Source of the DNA: Sphingomonas telluris | Lineage (GTDB): Bacteria; Pseudomonadota; Alphaproteobacteria; Sphingomonadales; Sphingomonadaceae | Reading direction: 5' to 3' | Assembly: GCF_022568775.1 (NCBI RefSeq) | Contig: NZ_JAKZHW010000001.1 | Coordinates: 1,984,001 to 2,048,000 of the forward strand | Length of the DNA stretch: 64,000 nucleotides | Part shown: piece after piece, positions 8,213 to 17,514 of the stretch | Layout: every line of letters begins with the position of its first letter | How positions within the stretch are numbered: position 1 is the first letter of the stretch | Position numbers and translations under genes: made by a program | The notes under the pieces: generated by a model | Database searches by the model: none | What the model saw: the letters and a program-made list of their open reading frames with translations, nothing else | Told to the model about the DNA's origin: nothing

Positions 8213-9378
8213 AGTCGGATGACACTCCCGAGGTTGCCATGGCGAGCACGGAAGCGGCGACGCCCGCTCCCGCGGCACGGCCCGCCCCTACTCCCGAGCC
8301 GGAAGTCGCAGGTCCTTCTGCGGCGGCGCCTTCGCGCTGGGATCCGCCCACCAAGTCCAAGTTCTTGACGGCGTGGGTCGTGCTGCTTCTCATCGTGGCG
8401 ATCGTCACGATCCTCTACGCGTGGCGGTTGCCGCCCTTCGCCGGCCGCTACGAGCAGACCGACGACGCTTATGTGAAGGGCCAAACAACCGTCATCAGCC
8501 CGCAAGTCTCCGGCTACGTCGCGCAGGTGCCGGTCAACGATTATCAGAACGTCCGGGCCGGGGATGTGCTCGTTCGGATCGAGGACAGCATCTACAGCGC
8601 CAAGGTCGCCCAAGCGCAGGCGAATGTGCTGACGCAGCAGGCCAATCTCGACAATTCGACGCAGGCGCAGCGATCGAAGGAAGTGAACACGCTCGCGCAG
8701 GACGCGGCCATCGCGAATGCGCAGGCGCAGCTCGCGAAGGTGCAAGCCGACCTTCGCCGAACGAACGCGCTGATTGCGAACGGCTGGACGACCGCCGCTG
8801 TCCGGGATCAGCAGGTCGCCGCCGTGCGCTCCGCCGAGACGCAGCTGCGGCAGGCCCGCGCTGCCCGGGAGATCGGAACGGAAGACGTGCGGACGGTCAT
8901 CGTAGGCCGTCACGGTCTCAACGCGAATGTCGAGGCGGCGAAGGCGCAGGTGCGGCTTGCCGAGGTCGACCTCGATCATACGGTCATTCGCGCGCCTCAG
9001 GCTGGCCAACTCAGCGAAGTGTCGGTGCGGCAAGGCCAGTATGTCACCGCCGGAACGCAGCTCATGTACCTGGTGCCCAAGACGCTCTGGGTGACGGCGA
9101 ACTTCAAGGAAGCGCAGACGCACAAGATGCGTGTCGGCCAGCCCGCAACCTTCACAGTCGATGCGCTCGGCAGCGCGCGCCTGAAGGGGCGTGTCGACAG
9201 CCTCGCCCCCGCCGCGGGGTCTGAATTCGCGGTCCTTCGGCCCGACAATGCGACGGGCAACTTCGTCAAGGTCGCCCAGCGCATCGCGGTCCGCATCAAG
9301 ATCGACCCCGGGCAGCAGCTTGCCGAACGGCTTCGGCCGGGAATGTCGGTGGTCGCCCGCATTCGGACGGATCAGTAA
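8209..9378 (+). CDS. HlyD/EmrA family periplasmic adaptor
   Basis: A 389-residue membrane-fusion protein. It has a Pro/Ala-rich cytosolic tail, one transmembrane helix at about residues 53-72, and the EmrA-type lipoyl half-motif beginning ETDDAYVKG-like (EQTDDAYVKGQTTVISPQVSG). A long Ala/Gln-rich coiled-coil hairpin follows, then the second lipoyl half (VIRAPQAGQLSEVSVRQGQYV) and a beta-barrel. The ATG overlaps the transporter stop by four bases, which shows translational coupling. It should bridge the DHA2 pump to an outer-membrane factor encoded elsewhere. Confidence 0.9.
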   Translation: MKSDDTPEVAMASTEAATPAPAARPAPTPEPEVAGPSAAAPSRWDPPTKSKFLTAWVVLLLIVAIVTILYAWRLPPFAGRYEQTDDAYVKGQTTVISPQVSGYVAQVPVNDYQNVRAGDVLVRIEDSIYSAKVAQAQANVLTQQANLDNSTQAQRSKEVNTLAQDAAIANAQAQLAKVQADLRRTNALIANGWTTAAVRDQQVAAVRSAETQLRQARAAREIGTEDVRTVIVGRHGLNANVEAAKAQVRLAEVDLDHTVIRAPQAGQLSEVSVRQGQYVTAGTQLMYLVPKTLWVTANFKEAQTHKMRVGQPATFTVDALGSARLKGRVDSLAPAAGSEFAVLRPDNATGNFVKVAQRIAVRIKIDPGQQLAERLRPGMSVVARIRTDQ

Positions 9379-9876
9379 TTGGACGCGACCCTTGCCGCGC
9401 TGCTCGGCGCCGTCATCGGCGGGTTGCTGTCCGTGCTCGCCTCCTGGCTCGCACAGCGAGTGCAGGCGAAGGCGCAATGGCTATCCCAGGAAATCCAGCG
9501 GAGGCAGAAGCTTTACAGTGATTTTGTGGAAGCGGCCGCGCGCTGCTTTTCACGGGCTCTCCAGGAAAATCAGCCCGATGCGGCCACCTTGTCCGTGCTC
9601 TACGCTGAAATTGGTCGGATGCGGCTCTACTCGTCGGACGCAGTAATCCATGAGGCCTATCGGATCGCCCACAAGATTCTCGGCGCTTATGGAGACACCA
9701 ACCGTACCGCAGAGGAAATTCGGGACCTGCTGTGCAGCGATTCAATCGATCTCTTTACCGAATTCGGAGACGCCTGCCGCACGGAGCTGAACCTGCTGCA
9801 AGTGCGCGGTGCGCGTCGGATCGAGCTGTCGAAATGGCGGCATGTCCACCCCAGCGATGAGGCAACTGCCCGCTGA
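9379..9876 (+). CDS. Small membrane-anchored protein coupled to the efflux genes (unknown)
   Basis: A 165-residue protein starting with TTG directly after the TAA of the adaptor gene. An N-terminal hydrophobic helix at about residues 5-25 (LLGAVIGGLLSVLASWLA) is followed by a charged, mostly helical cytosolic part that includes WLSQEIQRRQKLYSDFVEAAARC. Proteins of this shape are common and generally unannotated. The zero-base junction suggests co-expression with the EmrAB-like pump. I do not recognise a domain. Confidence 0.6.
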   Translation: MDATLAALLGAVIGGLLSVLASWLAQRVQAKAQWLSQEIQRRQKLYSDFVEAAARCFSRALQENQPDAATLSVLYAEIGRMRLYSSDAVIHEAYRIAHKILGAYGDTNRTAEEIRDLLCSDSIDLFTEFGDACRTELNLLQVRGARRIELSKWRHVHPSDEATAR

Positions 9877-9884
9877 TTGCGGGA

Positions 9885-9960
9885 TGGTGACCCCAACGGG
9901 ACTCGAACCCGTGTTTTCGCCGTGAAAGGGCGACGTCCTAGACCGCTAGACGATGGGGCC
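9885..9960 (-). tRNA. tRNA-Glu (anticodon TTC)
   Basis: Read on the minus strand, the gene starts GGCCCCATCGTCTAG at 9960 and ends with an encoded CCA at 9887-9885. The acceptor stem GGCCCCA pairs with TGGGGTC, the anticodon loop reads CTTTCAC (TTC), and the T arm contains the GGTTCGAGTCC core. These are standard features of bacterial tRNA-Glu(UUC). It sits between the small membrane gene and recJ. Confidence 0.96.
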
Positions 9961-9979
9961 GCTTCGAGAAGCGGACTGC

Positions 9980-10008
9980 CCGTTAGGGGAGGTGTCGCGG
10001 CTGGTCAA
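9980..10008 (-). promoter_or_regulatory. Putative promoter of tRNA-Glu
   Basis: On the minus strand TTGACC (10008-10003) is followed after 17 bases by TAACGG (9985-9980), a good -35/-10 pair with ideal spacing. It lies about 20 bases upstream of the tRNA 5' end. The -35 box overlaps the TGA of recJ, so the tRNA may be transcribed both by read-through from recJ and from its own promoter. Confidence 0.5.
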
Positions 10009-11756
10009 GCAACCGAAGCGTCTTCGAGGTGCATCTCGGCGTAGTTGCCGCCGTTCCACTCGTCGCGCTTGATCGTTCCGGCCAGCCACCAGCGGCGGTC
10101 GCCCGGTGAGGTCAGGAGCGCCTGGCCCAATTCCGTCTGAGCGCTGCGGAAGGCGATCCACTTGAAGCTCTTGCCATCATCCCCGCAAGCGAGCCCGCGG
10201 ACGTGGCCGTCGCCGACGATGCCAGTGCGAAGCAATCGCGCCGGCCCGGCCGCAACGCGGGGTGCGGGCCAGCCCGCGCCATAGGGCCCCGCCGCCTCGA
10301 GCGCGTCGCAGAGGTCGCCGACGATCCCGCCTGGCGCGAGCAGCGCATCGAGCAGGAGCGATCGGCCGTCGAGGGCGCGCTCCACGTCCGCGGCCAGGCG
10401 CTCGGCAATGAAGTCGCGGAAGGCATCCAGGCCGCCGGGCGCCATGGTCAGGCCGGCAGCCATGGCGTGACCGCCGCCTGCAACAAGGAGTCCGCTCTCC
10501 TTCGCGGCGAGCACTGCCGCACCGAGATCGACGCCGCCAATCGAGCGGCCCGAGCCCTTCCCCGTGCCGTCTTCGGTCTCGGCGATGACGATTGCCGGGC
10601 GGCCGAAGCGCTCCTTCACGCGGCCCGCGACGATGCCGATGACGCCCGGGTGCCAGCCATGCCCCATGACGGTCAGGACGGGCGCTCCGTTGAGCTTGTC
10701 CGCCTGCTCCATCGCCTGCTCGCACACCTGCATCTCGATGGCGCGGCGTTCCTCGTTGAGGCGGTCGAGCTCGGCGGCGATAGTCCGCGCCTCCTCGGGA
10801 TCGGTGCTGGTCAGGAGCCGCACGCCGAGGTCGGACTTGCCGACGCGCCCGCCTGCATTGATGCGCGGCCCGAGAGCGAAGCCGAGGTCGCGGCAGCTCG
10901 GCGGCTTCACGAGCCGCGCGGCCTCGGCAAGCGTCGTCATGCCGAGGTTCTGACGCCCGGCCATGACCTTGAGGCCCTGCGTCACGAAGGCGCGATTGAG
11001 GGTGTGCAGCCGGGCGACATCGGCCACCGTTCCCAATGCGACGAGATCGACCAGGTCAATGAGCTTTGGCTCTTCCCGGTCCGAGAAGATGCCACGTCCG
11101 CGCAGTTCGCGCACCAGCGCCACGCCGAGCAGAAAGGCCATGCCCACTGCCGCAAGGTGACCGTGCGCTGCGCCAAGTTGGCCCTCATCGAGACGGTTCG
11201 GATTGATCAGCGCGAAGGCAACTGGAAGCAAAGTCGCGCACTGATGGTGGTCGACGACAATGACGTCGAGCTCAGCGTCCTTCGCTTCCTGAAGCGCCTC
11301 GAATGCCTGCGCTCCGCAATCCACTGTGACGGCCAGCGAAGCTCCGCGCTTCTTCAGTTCGACCAGCGCAGCGCCCGAGGGGCCGTAGCCCTCCATCAGG
11401 CGGTCGGGGATGTAGACCATTGGCTCGATGCCCAGCCGCCGGAGCAACAGCACCAGAAGCGCCGCGCTGGTCGCGCCGTCCACGTCATAGTCGCCGAAGA
11501 TCGCGATCGTCTCGCCGGCCTCAACCGCATTGGCGAGCCGCTTCGCGCCTTTGTCCATATCCTGGAAGCAGGAGGGATCCGGGAGGAAGTCGCGGATGGT
11601 GGGCTTGCGGTGCCGCTCAAGATCGTCGCGCACGACCCCGCGGGCGAGCAGCAGCTCGTCCACCAGCGCATCCATCGATAATCCGGGTTCTCCCGACCGG
11701 CGCCACCTCCACGGCTGGCCGCCAGCCGATCGCTCCACCCCCAGCGCGAACGTCAT
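10005..11756 (-). CDS. recJ: Single-stranded-DNA-specific exonuclease RecJ
   Basis: A 583-residue 5'-3' ssDNA exonuclease of the DHH family, used in RecFOR recombination and mismatch repair. Motifs are in order: GDYDVDG near residue 88, VTVDCG, the name-giving DHH in VIVVDHHQC, and later GGRVGKSDLG. The DHHA1 region contains GSGRSIGG and AGGGHAMAAGLT, and the C-terminal OB domain ends near residue 583. Length is normal. The stop overlaps the putative tRNA-Glu promoter. Confidence 0.95.
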   Translation of the reverse strand: MTFALGVERSAGGQPWRWRRSGEPGLSMDALVDELLLARGVVRDDLERHRKPTIRDFLPDPSCFQDMDKGAKRLANAVEAGETIAIFGDYDVDGATSAALLVLLLRRLGIEPMVYIPDRLMEGYGPSGAALVELKKRGASLAVTVDCGAQAFEALQEAKDAELDVIVVDHHQCATLLPVAFALINPNRLDEGQLGAAHGHLAAVGMAFLLGVALVRELRGRGIFSDREEPKLIDLVDLVALGTVADVARLHTLNRAFVTQGLKVMAGRQNLGMTTLAEAARLVKPPSCRDLGFALGPRINAGGRVGKSDLGVRLLTSTDPEEARTIAAELDRLNEERRAIEMQVCEQAMEQADKLNGAPVLTVMGHGWHPGVIGIVAGRVKERFGRPAIVIAETEDGTGKGSGRSIGGVDLGAAVLAAKESGLLVAGGGHAMAAGLTMAPGGLDAFRDFIAERLAADVERALDGRSLLLDALLAPGGIVGDLCDALEAAGPYGAGWPAPRVAAGPARLLRTGIVGDGHVRGLACGDDGKSFKWIAFRSAQTELGQALLTSPGDRRWWLAGTIKRDEWNGGNYAEMHLEDASVA

Positions 11757-11861
11757 GCGCTATGGATAGCAGCTTGGATCGAGCCTCGCGCGGCCTTTCT
11801 GCACTGTTCGTCGCAGGAACCGGATGGGCGCTCCATGCTTGTTGCAGGGAAGGAGGCGCGG

Positions 11862-12623
11862 ATGCGGCAGAACTGGCCGGAGAAGCTGTGGCTGGTGCGG
11901 CATGGACAGAGCCAGGGCAATGTCGCGCGCGACGCCGCTGACGAGGCCGGGCTCAATGAGATCGACATCAAGGTCCGCGACGTCGACGTGCCGCTCTCGG
12001 AGCTTGGCCACGAGCAGGCCGAGGCGACCGGACGCTGGTTTGCAGCCTTGCCCGAAGGCGAGCGGCCGGAGGTCATCCTGTCGTCGCCGTACCTCCGCGC
12101 GCGGCAGACGGCAGAGGCCATTTGCAAGGCCGGCGGCATGTCGGGACCGGTGAAGCTGGTCATCGACGAGCGCCTTCGCGAACGCGAGTTCGGAATCTTC
12201 GACCGGCTGACGACGGTCGGCATCCGCAACAAATATCCGGAGGAGGCCGCGCACCGCGCGATGCTCGGGAAGTTCTACCATCGCCCGCCGGGCGGCGAGA
12301 GCTGGGCCGACGTCATCCTGCGGCTGCGGTCGGCGCTGAACACGATCAACCTCCACTATTGCGACCGGCGCGTGCTGATCGTCTGCCACCAGGTCGTGGT
12401 CCTCTGCATGCGCTACATCCTGGAGGAGCTGACGGAGCCGGACATCCTCAAGATCGACAAGCAGGCGGAGATCCTGAACTGCGGGATTGTCCGCTACGAT
12501 TTCGAGGAGGACGCGGACGGCCTCTGCATTCCGAAGCTGGAAGTCTGGAACCATGGCGCGCCGATGGAGGCCGAAGGCGCACCCAAGACCACCGAGCCGG
12601 ACATGATGACCGGGGCCCGATGA
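11862..12623 (+). CDS. Histidine phosphatase family protein (phosphoglycerate mutase-like)
   Basis: A 253-residue protein with the RHG motif at residues 12-16 (LVRHGQSQGN), an acid/base Glu region (EREFG), and the second catalytic His in VLIVCHQVV. I chose ATG 11862 because GGAAGGAGG lies seven bases upstream; the in-frame ATG at 11835 has no such site. Family members dephosphorylate sugar phosphates, nucleotides or proteins, and the substrate is not evident here. Its stop overlaps the start of the next gene (ATGA), so it is co-expressed with the NAD(P)HX dehydratase. Confidence 0.85.
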   Translation: MRQNWPEKLWLVRHGQSQGNVARDAADEAGLNEIDIKVRDVDVPLSELGHEQAEATGRWFAALPEGERPEVILSSPYLRARQTAEAICKAGGMSGPVKLVIDERLREREFGIFDRLTTVGIRNKYPEEAAHRAMLGKFYHRPPGGESWADVILRLRSALNTINLHYCDRRVLIVCHQVVVLCMRYILEELTEPDILKIDKQAEILNCGIVRYDFEEDADGLCIPKLEVWNHGAPMEAEGAPKTTEPDMMTGAR

Positions 12624-13489
12624 AGGCTGCAAAGGCGCTCACGAGGGCTGCGCTGAAGAGCTTTCCGCTGCCGCCGGTCGTCGACGGCGACAAGGAGACG
12701 AAAGGCCGCATCCTCATCGTTGCGGGAAGCCGGCAGGTCGCCGGTGCGGCGTTGCTAACGGCCACCGCCGCGATGCGTGCTGGCGCTGGAAAGTTGCGCA
12801 TGGCGGCGGTGGAGAGCGTTGCCGTGGCGACGGCTCTCGCGATGCCCGAAGCGATGGTGCTCGGGCTGGAGGAAGCCAAGGACGGCGGCTTCACGCGCGG
12901 CGCCGTCCGCGACCTGCGCGAGCAAGCGGAGCACGTCGACGTCGTCGTGGCAGGTCCGGGCATGGCGGAGGCGCAGACATGCGCACCCTTGGCCGAAGCC
13001 CTGCTGCAGAGCCCGGCCGCGATCGTTCTCGACGCAGCGCTGCTGCACAGCCTAAAGCCGCTCAATCCGGGCAAGCGCGGCAGCGACCAGCCGCCCATCC
13101 TGCTGCCCCATGCGGGTGAGTTGGCATCCCTGCTCGACTGCGACGAACGCGAGATCGACAGCGATCCCATCGGCTGCGGACTTCGCGCAGCGGAGCGCTA
13201 TGGCGCCAACGTGCTGGTCAAAGGCGTGATCAGCCATGTCGTCACGCCGGACGGCCGCGTCTGGACTTACCGCGGCGGCGCGCCGGGCCTCGGCGTGTCC
13301 GGCAGCGGAGACACGCTAGCCGGTATCGTCGGGGGATTGCTGGCGCGCGGAGCGGACTCGCTCACGGCGCTGCTGTGGGCCGTCCTGCTGCACGGCGAAG
13401 CGGGCGAGGCGCTCGCAAAGAAGGTCGGACCGATCGGCTTCCTCGCCCGCGAGATCCCGGACGAGATTCGGGCGCTGCTGCCGCGCTGA
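12620..13489 (+). CDS. nnrD: ADP-dependent NAD(P)H-hydrate dehydratase (YjeF C-terminal domain)
   Basis: A 289-residue ribokinase-fold protein that repairs hydrated NAD(P)H by ADP-dependent dehydration. Key segments are ILIVAGSRQVAGAALL (residues about 30-45, which normally reads GSxxxxGA), LLPHAGELASLL, and the nucleotide-binding GLGVSGSGDTLAGI near 230. The epimerase (YjeF N) domain seen in bifunctional versions is absent. The ATG overlaps the upstream phosphatase stop. The gene is convergent with pyk, leaving one base between stops. Confidence 0.88.
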   Translation: MKAAKALTRAALKSFPLPPVVDGDKETKGRILIVAGSRQVAGAALLTATAAMRAGAGKLRMAAVESVAVATALAMPEAMVLGLEEAKDGGFTRGAVRDLREQAEHVDVVVAGPGMAEAQTCAPLAEALLQSPAAIVLDAALLHSLKPLNPGKRGSDQPPILLPHAGELASLLDCDEREIDSDPIGCGLRAAERYGANVLVKGVISHVVTPDGRVWTYRGGAPGLGVSGSGDTLAGIVGGLLARGADSLTALLWAVLLHGEAGEALAKKVGPIGFLAREIPDEIRALLPR

Positions 13490-13490
13490 A

Positions 13491-14960
13491 TTATTCCGGC
13501 GTCGTGTGCCGTTCGAGCTCGTCGCCGACAAGGCGGACGACGTGGAGCACGTTGGTCGATCCTGCTGTGCCGAACGGAATGCCGGCCATGATCACGATGC
13601 GATCGCCGCCGGCCGCGAGGTGATGGCGCAGCACCATGCGCTTGGCCTTGCCGACCATTTCCTCGAACGCGGACACGTCCCTCGAGTGCACGGAGTGGAC
13701 GCCCCAATAGAGGCCCATGCGACGCGACGTGGTCTGCGAGGGGCTCATCGCAAGGATCGGCACCGGCGGACGCTCGCGGGCGATACGGCGCGCGGTCGAT
13801 CCGGACTTGCTGAACACGACCATCGCCTTGGCGTTCACGGTGTTGGCGATCTGACGCGACGAACCTGAAAGGGCGTCCGCGATCGTCGGCTCAAGCCGCG
13901 TCTCGGTGAAGTGGATGCGGGACGAATAGACCGGATCGCGCTCGACGCTGTTGGCGATGCTGTCCATCATCGAGACCGCTTCGATCGGATACTTGCCCGC
14001 GGCGCTTTCCGCCGAGAGCATGACCGCGTCGGCGCCGTCGTAAATGGCGGTGGCGACATCGCTGACCTCGGCGCGCGTCGGCGTCGGCGACGTAATCATC
14101 GATTCCAGCATCTGCGTCGCAACGACGACCGGCTTACCGAACTGGCGCGCGCAGGCGACGATGCGGTTCTGCAGCGGCGGCACGTCTTCGGGCGGAAGCT
14201 CAACGCCCAGGTCGCCTCGAGCGACCATGACGCCGTCCGCGAGAGCGATAATGTCGTTGAGGCGATCGATAGCCGCAGGCTTCTCGATTTTCGCCATCAG
14301 CGCCGCCTTCTCGCCGATCAGCGAGCGCGCCTCGGCGACGTCCTCCGGACGCTGCACGAACGACAGTGCGATCCAGTCCGCGCCCTGCTCCAGCGCGAAT
14401 TCCAGGTCGGAGCGGTCCTTCTCCGTCAGCGCGGGGATCGGCACGACGACGTCCGGAACGTTGACGCCCTTGCTGTTCGAAACCGTGCCGCCCACCATGA
14501 CTTCGGCCTTGATGCTGGTCTCGCCGGATTCCAGCACCTTGAGGCGCACCTTGCCATCGTCGATCAGCAGGCGGTCGCCCGGGCCGATGGCCGCGAACAG
14601 CTCGGGGTGCGGAAGTTCCATCCGGTGTGCATTGCCGGGCGCATCTTCCTGGTCGAGGATGACCTTCCGGCCCTTTTCAAGTTGCGCGGACCCGCCTTCG
14701 AAGCTGCCGACGCGGAGCTTCGGACCCTGAAGATCGAACACGATGGTCGTCGGCCGCTTCAGCTCCTTCTCGAGCGCGCGGATGGCCTCGACGAGCTTCG
14801 CCTTCGACTTCTGGTCGCCGTGACTCATGTTGATCCGGAACGCGTCCGCACCCGCGAACATCAGCTTCCGGATCATCTCCGGCTTGCTCGACGCCGGCCC
14901 CAGCGTCGCCAGGATCTTCACTTTTCTGGAACGCGGTCTCAGCGGTTCGGTCACTTGCAT
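13491..14960 (-). CDS. pyk: Pyruvate kinase
   Basis: A 489-residue pyruvate kinase that converts PEP and ADP to pyruvate and ATP in glycolysis or Entner-Doudoroff metabolism. Diagnostic segments are KILATLGPASS at the N-terminus, FRINMSHGD, the B domain, the active-site region MVARGDLGVELP near residue 245, and VVATQMLESM followed by PTRAEVSDVA. The C-terminal allosteric domain has VFSKSGSTARRIARERP. Length is normal. Confidence 0.97.
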   Translation of the reverse strand: MQVTEPLRPRSRKVKILATLGPASSKPEMIRKLMFAGADAFRINMSHGDQKSKAKLVEAIRALEKELKRPTTIVFDLQGPKLRVGSFEGGSAQLEKGRKVILDQEDAPGNAHRMELPHPELFAAIGPGDRLLIDDGKVRLKVLESGETSIKAEVMVGGTVSNSKGVNVPDVVVPIPALTEKDRSDLEFALEQGADWIALSFVQRPEDVAEARSLIGEKAALMAKIEKPAAIDRLNDIIALADGVMVARGDLGVELPPEDVPPLQNRIVACARQFGKPVVVATQMLESMITSPTPTRAEVSDVATAIYDGADAVMLSAESAAGKYPIEAVSMMDSIANSVERDPVYSSRIHFTETRLEPTIADALSGSSRQIANTVNAKAMVVFSKSGSTARRIARERPPVPILAMSPSQTTSRRMGLYWGVHSVHSRDVSAFEEMVGKAKRMVLRHHLAAGGDRIVIMAGIPFGTAGSTNVLHVVRLVGDELERHTTPE

Positions 14961-14979
14961 CCTCTCATGTCGCGAAGGC

Positions 14980-15007
14980 GCAATAACGCGTTGCGCCCTG
15001 CGTTCAA
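14980..15007 (-). promoter_or_regulatory. Candidate pyk promoter
   Basis: On the minus strand TTGAAC (15007-15002) and TATTGC (14985-14980) are 16 bases apart, about 20 bases upstream of the pyk start codon. Match to sigma-70 consensus is moderate. Confidence 0.3.
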
Positions 15008-15012
15008 CCGGC

Positions 15013-15041
15013 TTGAGCGTGCGCTTTCGCTCGCTTACAGC
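15013..15041 (+). promoter_or_regulatory. Candidate promoter for the gapR-like/yebC/ruv genes
   Basis: TTGAGC (15013-15018) and TACAGC (15036-15041) are 17 bases apart, 33 bases upstream of the ATG at 15075. It lies in the divergent gap with pyk. Consensus match is moderate, so this is tentative. Confidence 0.3.
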
Positions 15042-15074
15042 CGCCGCCGAATCCCTGCATGGAGTTTGTGACAG

Positions 15075-15317
15075 ATGGCGGAAGGTAACGTCGCGGCCGA
15101 TCAGCTGCGGCTATTCATCGAGCGAATTGAACGGCTTGAGGAAGAGAAGAAGGGCATCGCGGACGACGTGAAGGACGTCTACGCCGAGGCGAAGTCAAAC
15201 GGATACGACACCAAGACGATGCGCGCGATCGTTCGCCTGCGCAGAATGGAGTCGCACGCCCGCCAGGAAGCGGACGCTTTGCTGGAGACCTATCGCAACG
15301 CGCTCGGCCTCGCGTAA
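15075..15317 (+). CDS. GapR-type nucleoid-associated protein (DUF2312)
   Basis: An 80-residue, almost wholly helical protein matching the DUF2312 family, whose characterised member GapR of Caulobacter clamps overtwisted DNA and stimulates topoisomerases. The typical core is present: [20 protein letters not shown] at residues 10-29, then [20 protein letters not shown] and a helix beginning IVRLRRM. Length is that of the family. It lies ten bases upstream of yebC and is probably co-transcribed. Function is transferred from the family. Confidence 0.85.
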   Translation: MAEGNVAADQLRLFIERIERLEEEKKGIADDVKDVYAEAKSNGYDTKTMRAIVRLRRMESHARQEADALLETYRNALGLA

Positions 15318-15326
15318 GGAACAGCA

Positions 15327-16070
15327 ATGGCAGGCCATTCCAAATTCAAGAACATCATGCATCGCAAGGGCGCGCAGGACAAAAAGCGCTCCGCGATGTT
15401 CTCGAAGCTGAGCCGCGAAATCACCGTCGCGGCGAAGATGGGCCTGCCCGACCCTGACATGAACCCGCGCCTGCGCGCCGCCGTCCTCGCGGCCAAGGCG
15501 CAGTCGATGCCGAAGGATAATATCCAGCGGTCGATCGACAAGGCGTCGAAGGGCGATGACGAGAATTACGAGGAAATCCGCTACGAGGGCTTCGGCCCAG
15601 GCGGCGTCGCGATCATCGTCGAGGCGCTCAGCGACAACCGCAACCGGACGGCGACCAACGTCCGCACCGCCTTCTCGAAGAACGGCGGCAACCTTGGCGC
15701 GTCGGGCTCGGTCAGCCATGGCTTCGAGCGCATGGGCCTGATCGAATATGGCGCGAGCGCCGGCGATGCCGATAAGGTGCTGGAAGCGGCAATCGAGGCC
15801 GGCGCGGAGGACGTCCAGTCGGACGAAGAGGGTCACGAGATCTGGACGTCCGTGGATACCCTCCACGAGGTCGCGAAGGCGCTCGAGGCCTCGCTCGGCG
15901 AAGCTGACTCGGTGAAGCTCGGCTGGAAGCCCGGCACGGAAGTCGAGGTTCGCGGCGACGACGCGGGATCGCTGATGAAGCTGATCGACGCGCTTGAGGA
16001 GGACGACGACGTCCAGAACGTCTGGGGCAATTACGACGTCCCGGACGAGGAGCTGGAGAAGCTGGCCTGA
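15327..16070 (+). CDS. yebC: YebC/PmpR family transcriptional or translational regulator
   Basis: A 247-residue protein with the invariant start [20 protein letters not shown] and the family core [16 protein letters not shown], followed by [22 protein letters not shown]. YebC proteins bind DNA or act on ribosomes stalled at proline stretches. The gene sits directly upstream of the ruvC region, the common bacterial arrangement (yebC-ruvCAB). An RBS-like AAGGAACAG precedes the ATG. Confidence 0.95.
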   Translation: MAGHSKFKNIMHRKGAQDKKRSAMFSKLSREITVAAKMGLPDPDMNPRLRAAVLAAKAQSMPKDNIQRSIDKASKGDDENYEEIRYEGFGPGGVAIIVEALSDNRNRTATNVRTAFSKNGGNLGASGSVSHGFERMGLIEYGASAGDADKVLEAAIEAGAEDVQSDEEGHEIWTSVDTLHEVAKALEASLGEADSVKLGWKPGTEVEVRGDDAGSLMKLIDALEEDDDVQNVWGNYDVPDEELEKLA

Positions 16071-16072
16071 CC

Positions 16073-16423
16073 ATGGTGTGGCTGGCGATCAAGGCGCTGA
16101 TCTCCGGCATTATCGTGGCCGCGGTCTCAGAAATCTCGAAACGCTACCCAGGCTTCGGCGGCCTCATTGCTTCACTGCCGCTCGTGTCGGTCCTCGGCAT
16201 GCTGTGGCTGTGGAAGGACAAGCCGGACGCAGCGAACATGGCGGCGCATGCTGAAGGGACGTTCTGGTTCGTGCTTCCGTCGCTGCCGATGTTTCTGGCC
16301 ATTCCCGCGATGCTTCGGGCCGGCGTCAACTTCTACGTCGCGCTTGCGCTCGGCTGCCTGCTGACGATCGCTTTGTACCTGGGGATGATCGCCCTCGCCC
16401 CGCGACTCGGCATCCGGCTTTGA
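16073..16423 (+). CDS. DUF3147 family small membrane protein
   Basis: A 116-residue protein with four hydrophobic segments: near residues 2-20, 28-46, 65-80 and 88-110. It resembles DUF3147 proteins, including the early motif [30 protein letters not shown]. Function is unknown. It begins three bases after yebC and ends in a TTGA overlap with ruvC, so it is embedded in the yebC-ruv operon. Confidence 0.8.
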   Translation: MVWLAIKALISGIIVAAVSEISKRYPGFGGLIASLPLVSVLGMLWLWKDKPDAANMAAHAEGTFWFVLPSLPMFLAIPAMLRAGVNFYVALALGCLLTIALYLGMIALAPRLGIRL

Positions 16424-16908
16424 GCCGCGTCCTCGGCCTCGATCCCGGGCTTGGGACGACCGGCTGGGGCTTGATCGAGGCCGACGGCAACCGCCTCTCC
16501 CACATCGCCAACGGGCAGTTGAAGACCAACGCGGCCGCGCCTCTGCCCGAGCGGCTCGCCGACCTGTGCAGCCAGCTCGAGGCGTTGATTGCCAAGCACC
16601 GGCCAGAAGCGGCGGCTGTCGAGGAAGTATTCGTCAACAAGAACCCCCAGTCGACGCTCAAGCTAAGCCATGCGCGCGGCGTCGCGCTGATGTGCGCAGC
16701 GCGCGCCGGTATGGGTGTCGGCGAATATGCGCCGACCTTGGTGAAGAAGGCGGTCGTCGGCACCGGCGGAGCGGAAAAGGCGCAGGTCCACGCTATGGTC
16801 TCGCGCCTTCTTCCTGGCGCGAAGATCGCCGGTCCGGACGCCGCCGATGCGCTGGCGGTGGCCATCACGCACGCGCATCACTTGGCGAGCGCCCGCCGCA
16901 TCGCTTAA
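16420..16908 (+). CDS. ruvC: Holliday junction resolvase RuvC
   Basis: A 162-residue endonuclease that cuts Holliday junctions at the end of recombination. The first catalytic Asp is in [14 protein letters not shown] (residue about 8), the Glu in [22 protein letters not shown], and the last acidic pair in [15 protein letters not shown]. The start is TTG at 16420, overlapping the stop of the DUF3147 gene (TTGA). ruvA follows after 12 bases. Confidence 0.95.
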   Translation: MSRVLGLDPGLGTTGWGLIEADGNRLSHIANGQLKTNAAAPLPERLADLCSQLEALIAKHRPEAAAVEEVFVNKNPQSTLKLSHARGVALMCAARAGMGVGEYAPTLVKKAVVGTGGAEKAQVHAMVSRLLPGAKIAGPDAADALAVAITHAHHLASARRIA

Positions 16909-16920
16909 GCCTAAGCGGAC

Positions 16921-17514
16921 ATGATCGCCCGCCTCTCCGGAATCCTCGCCGAAACCAGCGCCGACACCGCGATCGTCGATGTCGGTGGCGTCGGCTACCT
17001 GGTGCACGCGAGCGGACGGACGCTGGAAGCGCTCGGCCCGATCGGCGGCGAAGTGCAGATCCTGACCGAGCTCCAGGTTCGCGAGGACGCCTGGACCCTG
17101 TTCGGCTTCGGCTCGCCCGCGGAGCGCGACGCCTTCCGCTCCCTGACAAGCGTCCAGGGCGTCGGCGGCCGCCTGGCGCTGGCGATCCTTTCCGTCCTGT
17201 CCCCGGACGAACTCGCCCGCGCCGTCAGCCAGGGCGACAAGGCCATGATTGGACGCGCCAACGGGGTCGGACCAAAGCTCGCCGCGCGCATCGCCAACGA
17301 GCTTCAGGGCAAGCTGGGTGTCGCCGGCTTGGGCGCATCGCTCGCTCCCGCGCCGCGCGCTGGAGCCGCTGCGGATGCTCTGTCAGCCCTCGCCAACCTC
17401 GGCTTCAAGCCGGCCGAAGCGAGCGCCGCAGTCAATGCCGCTCAGGATGAACTGGGCGCCGATGCCGGGCTCGATGCCCTCGTTCGGCTCGCACTTCGAA
17501 AGGCTGGGAAATGA
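16921..17514 (+). CDS. ruvA: Holliday junction branch migration protein RuvA
   Basis: A 197-residue protein. Domain I has the OB fold beginning [29 protein letters not shown], domain II carries helix-hairpin-helix motifs ([13 protein letters not shown] and [14 protein letters not shown]), and a flexible linker leads to domain III, which contacts RuvB. RuvA tetramers hold the four-way junction for the RuvB motor. The stop overlaps the start of the GFA-family gene (ATGA), while ruvB is about 1.6 kb further on. Confidence 0.95.
   Translation: MIARLSGILAETSADTAIVDVGGVGYLVHASGRTLEALGPIGGEVQILTELQVREDAWTLFGFGSPAERDAFRSLTSVQGVGGRLALAILSVLSPDELARAVSQGDKAMIGRANGVGPKLAARIANELQGKLGVAGLGASLAPAPRAGAAADALSALANLGFKPAEASAAVNAAQDELGADAGLDALVRLALRKAGK

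Noticed and set aside
9885..9960. tRNA-Glu as an integration site for a mobile element
   Set aside because: No integrase gene, no duplicated tRNA 3' end and no change in base composition were seen on either side.
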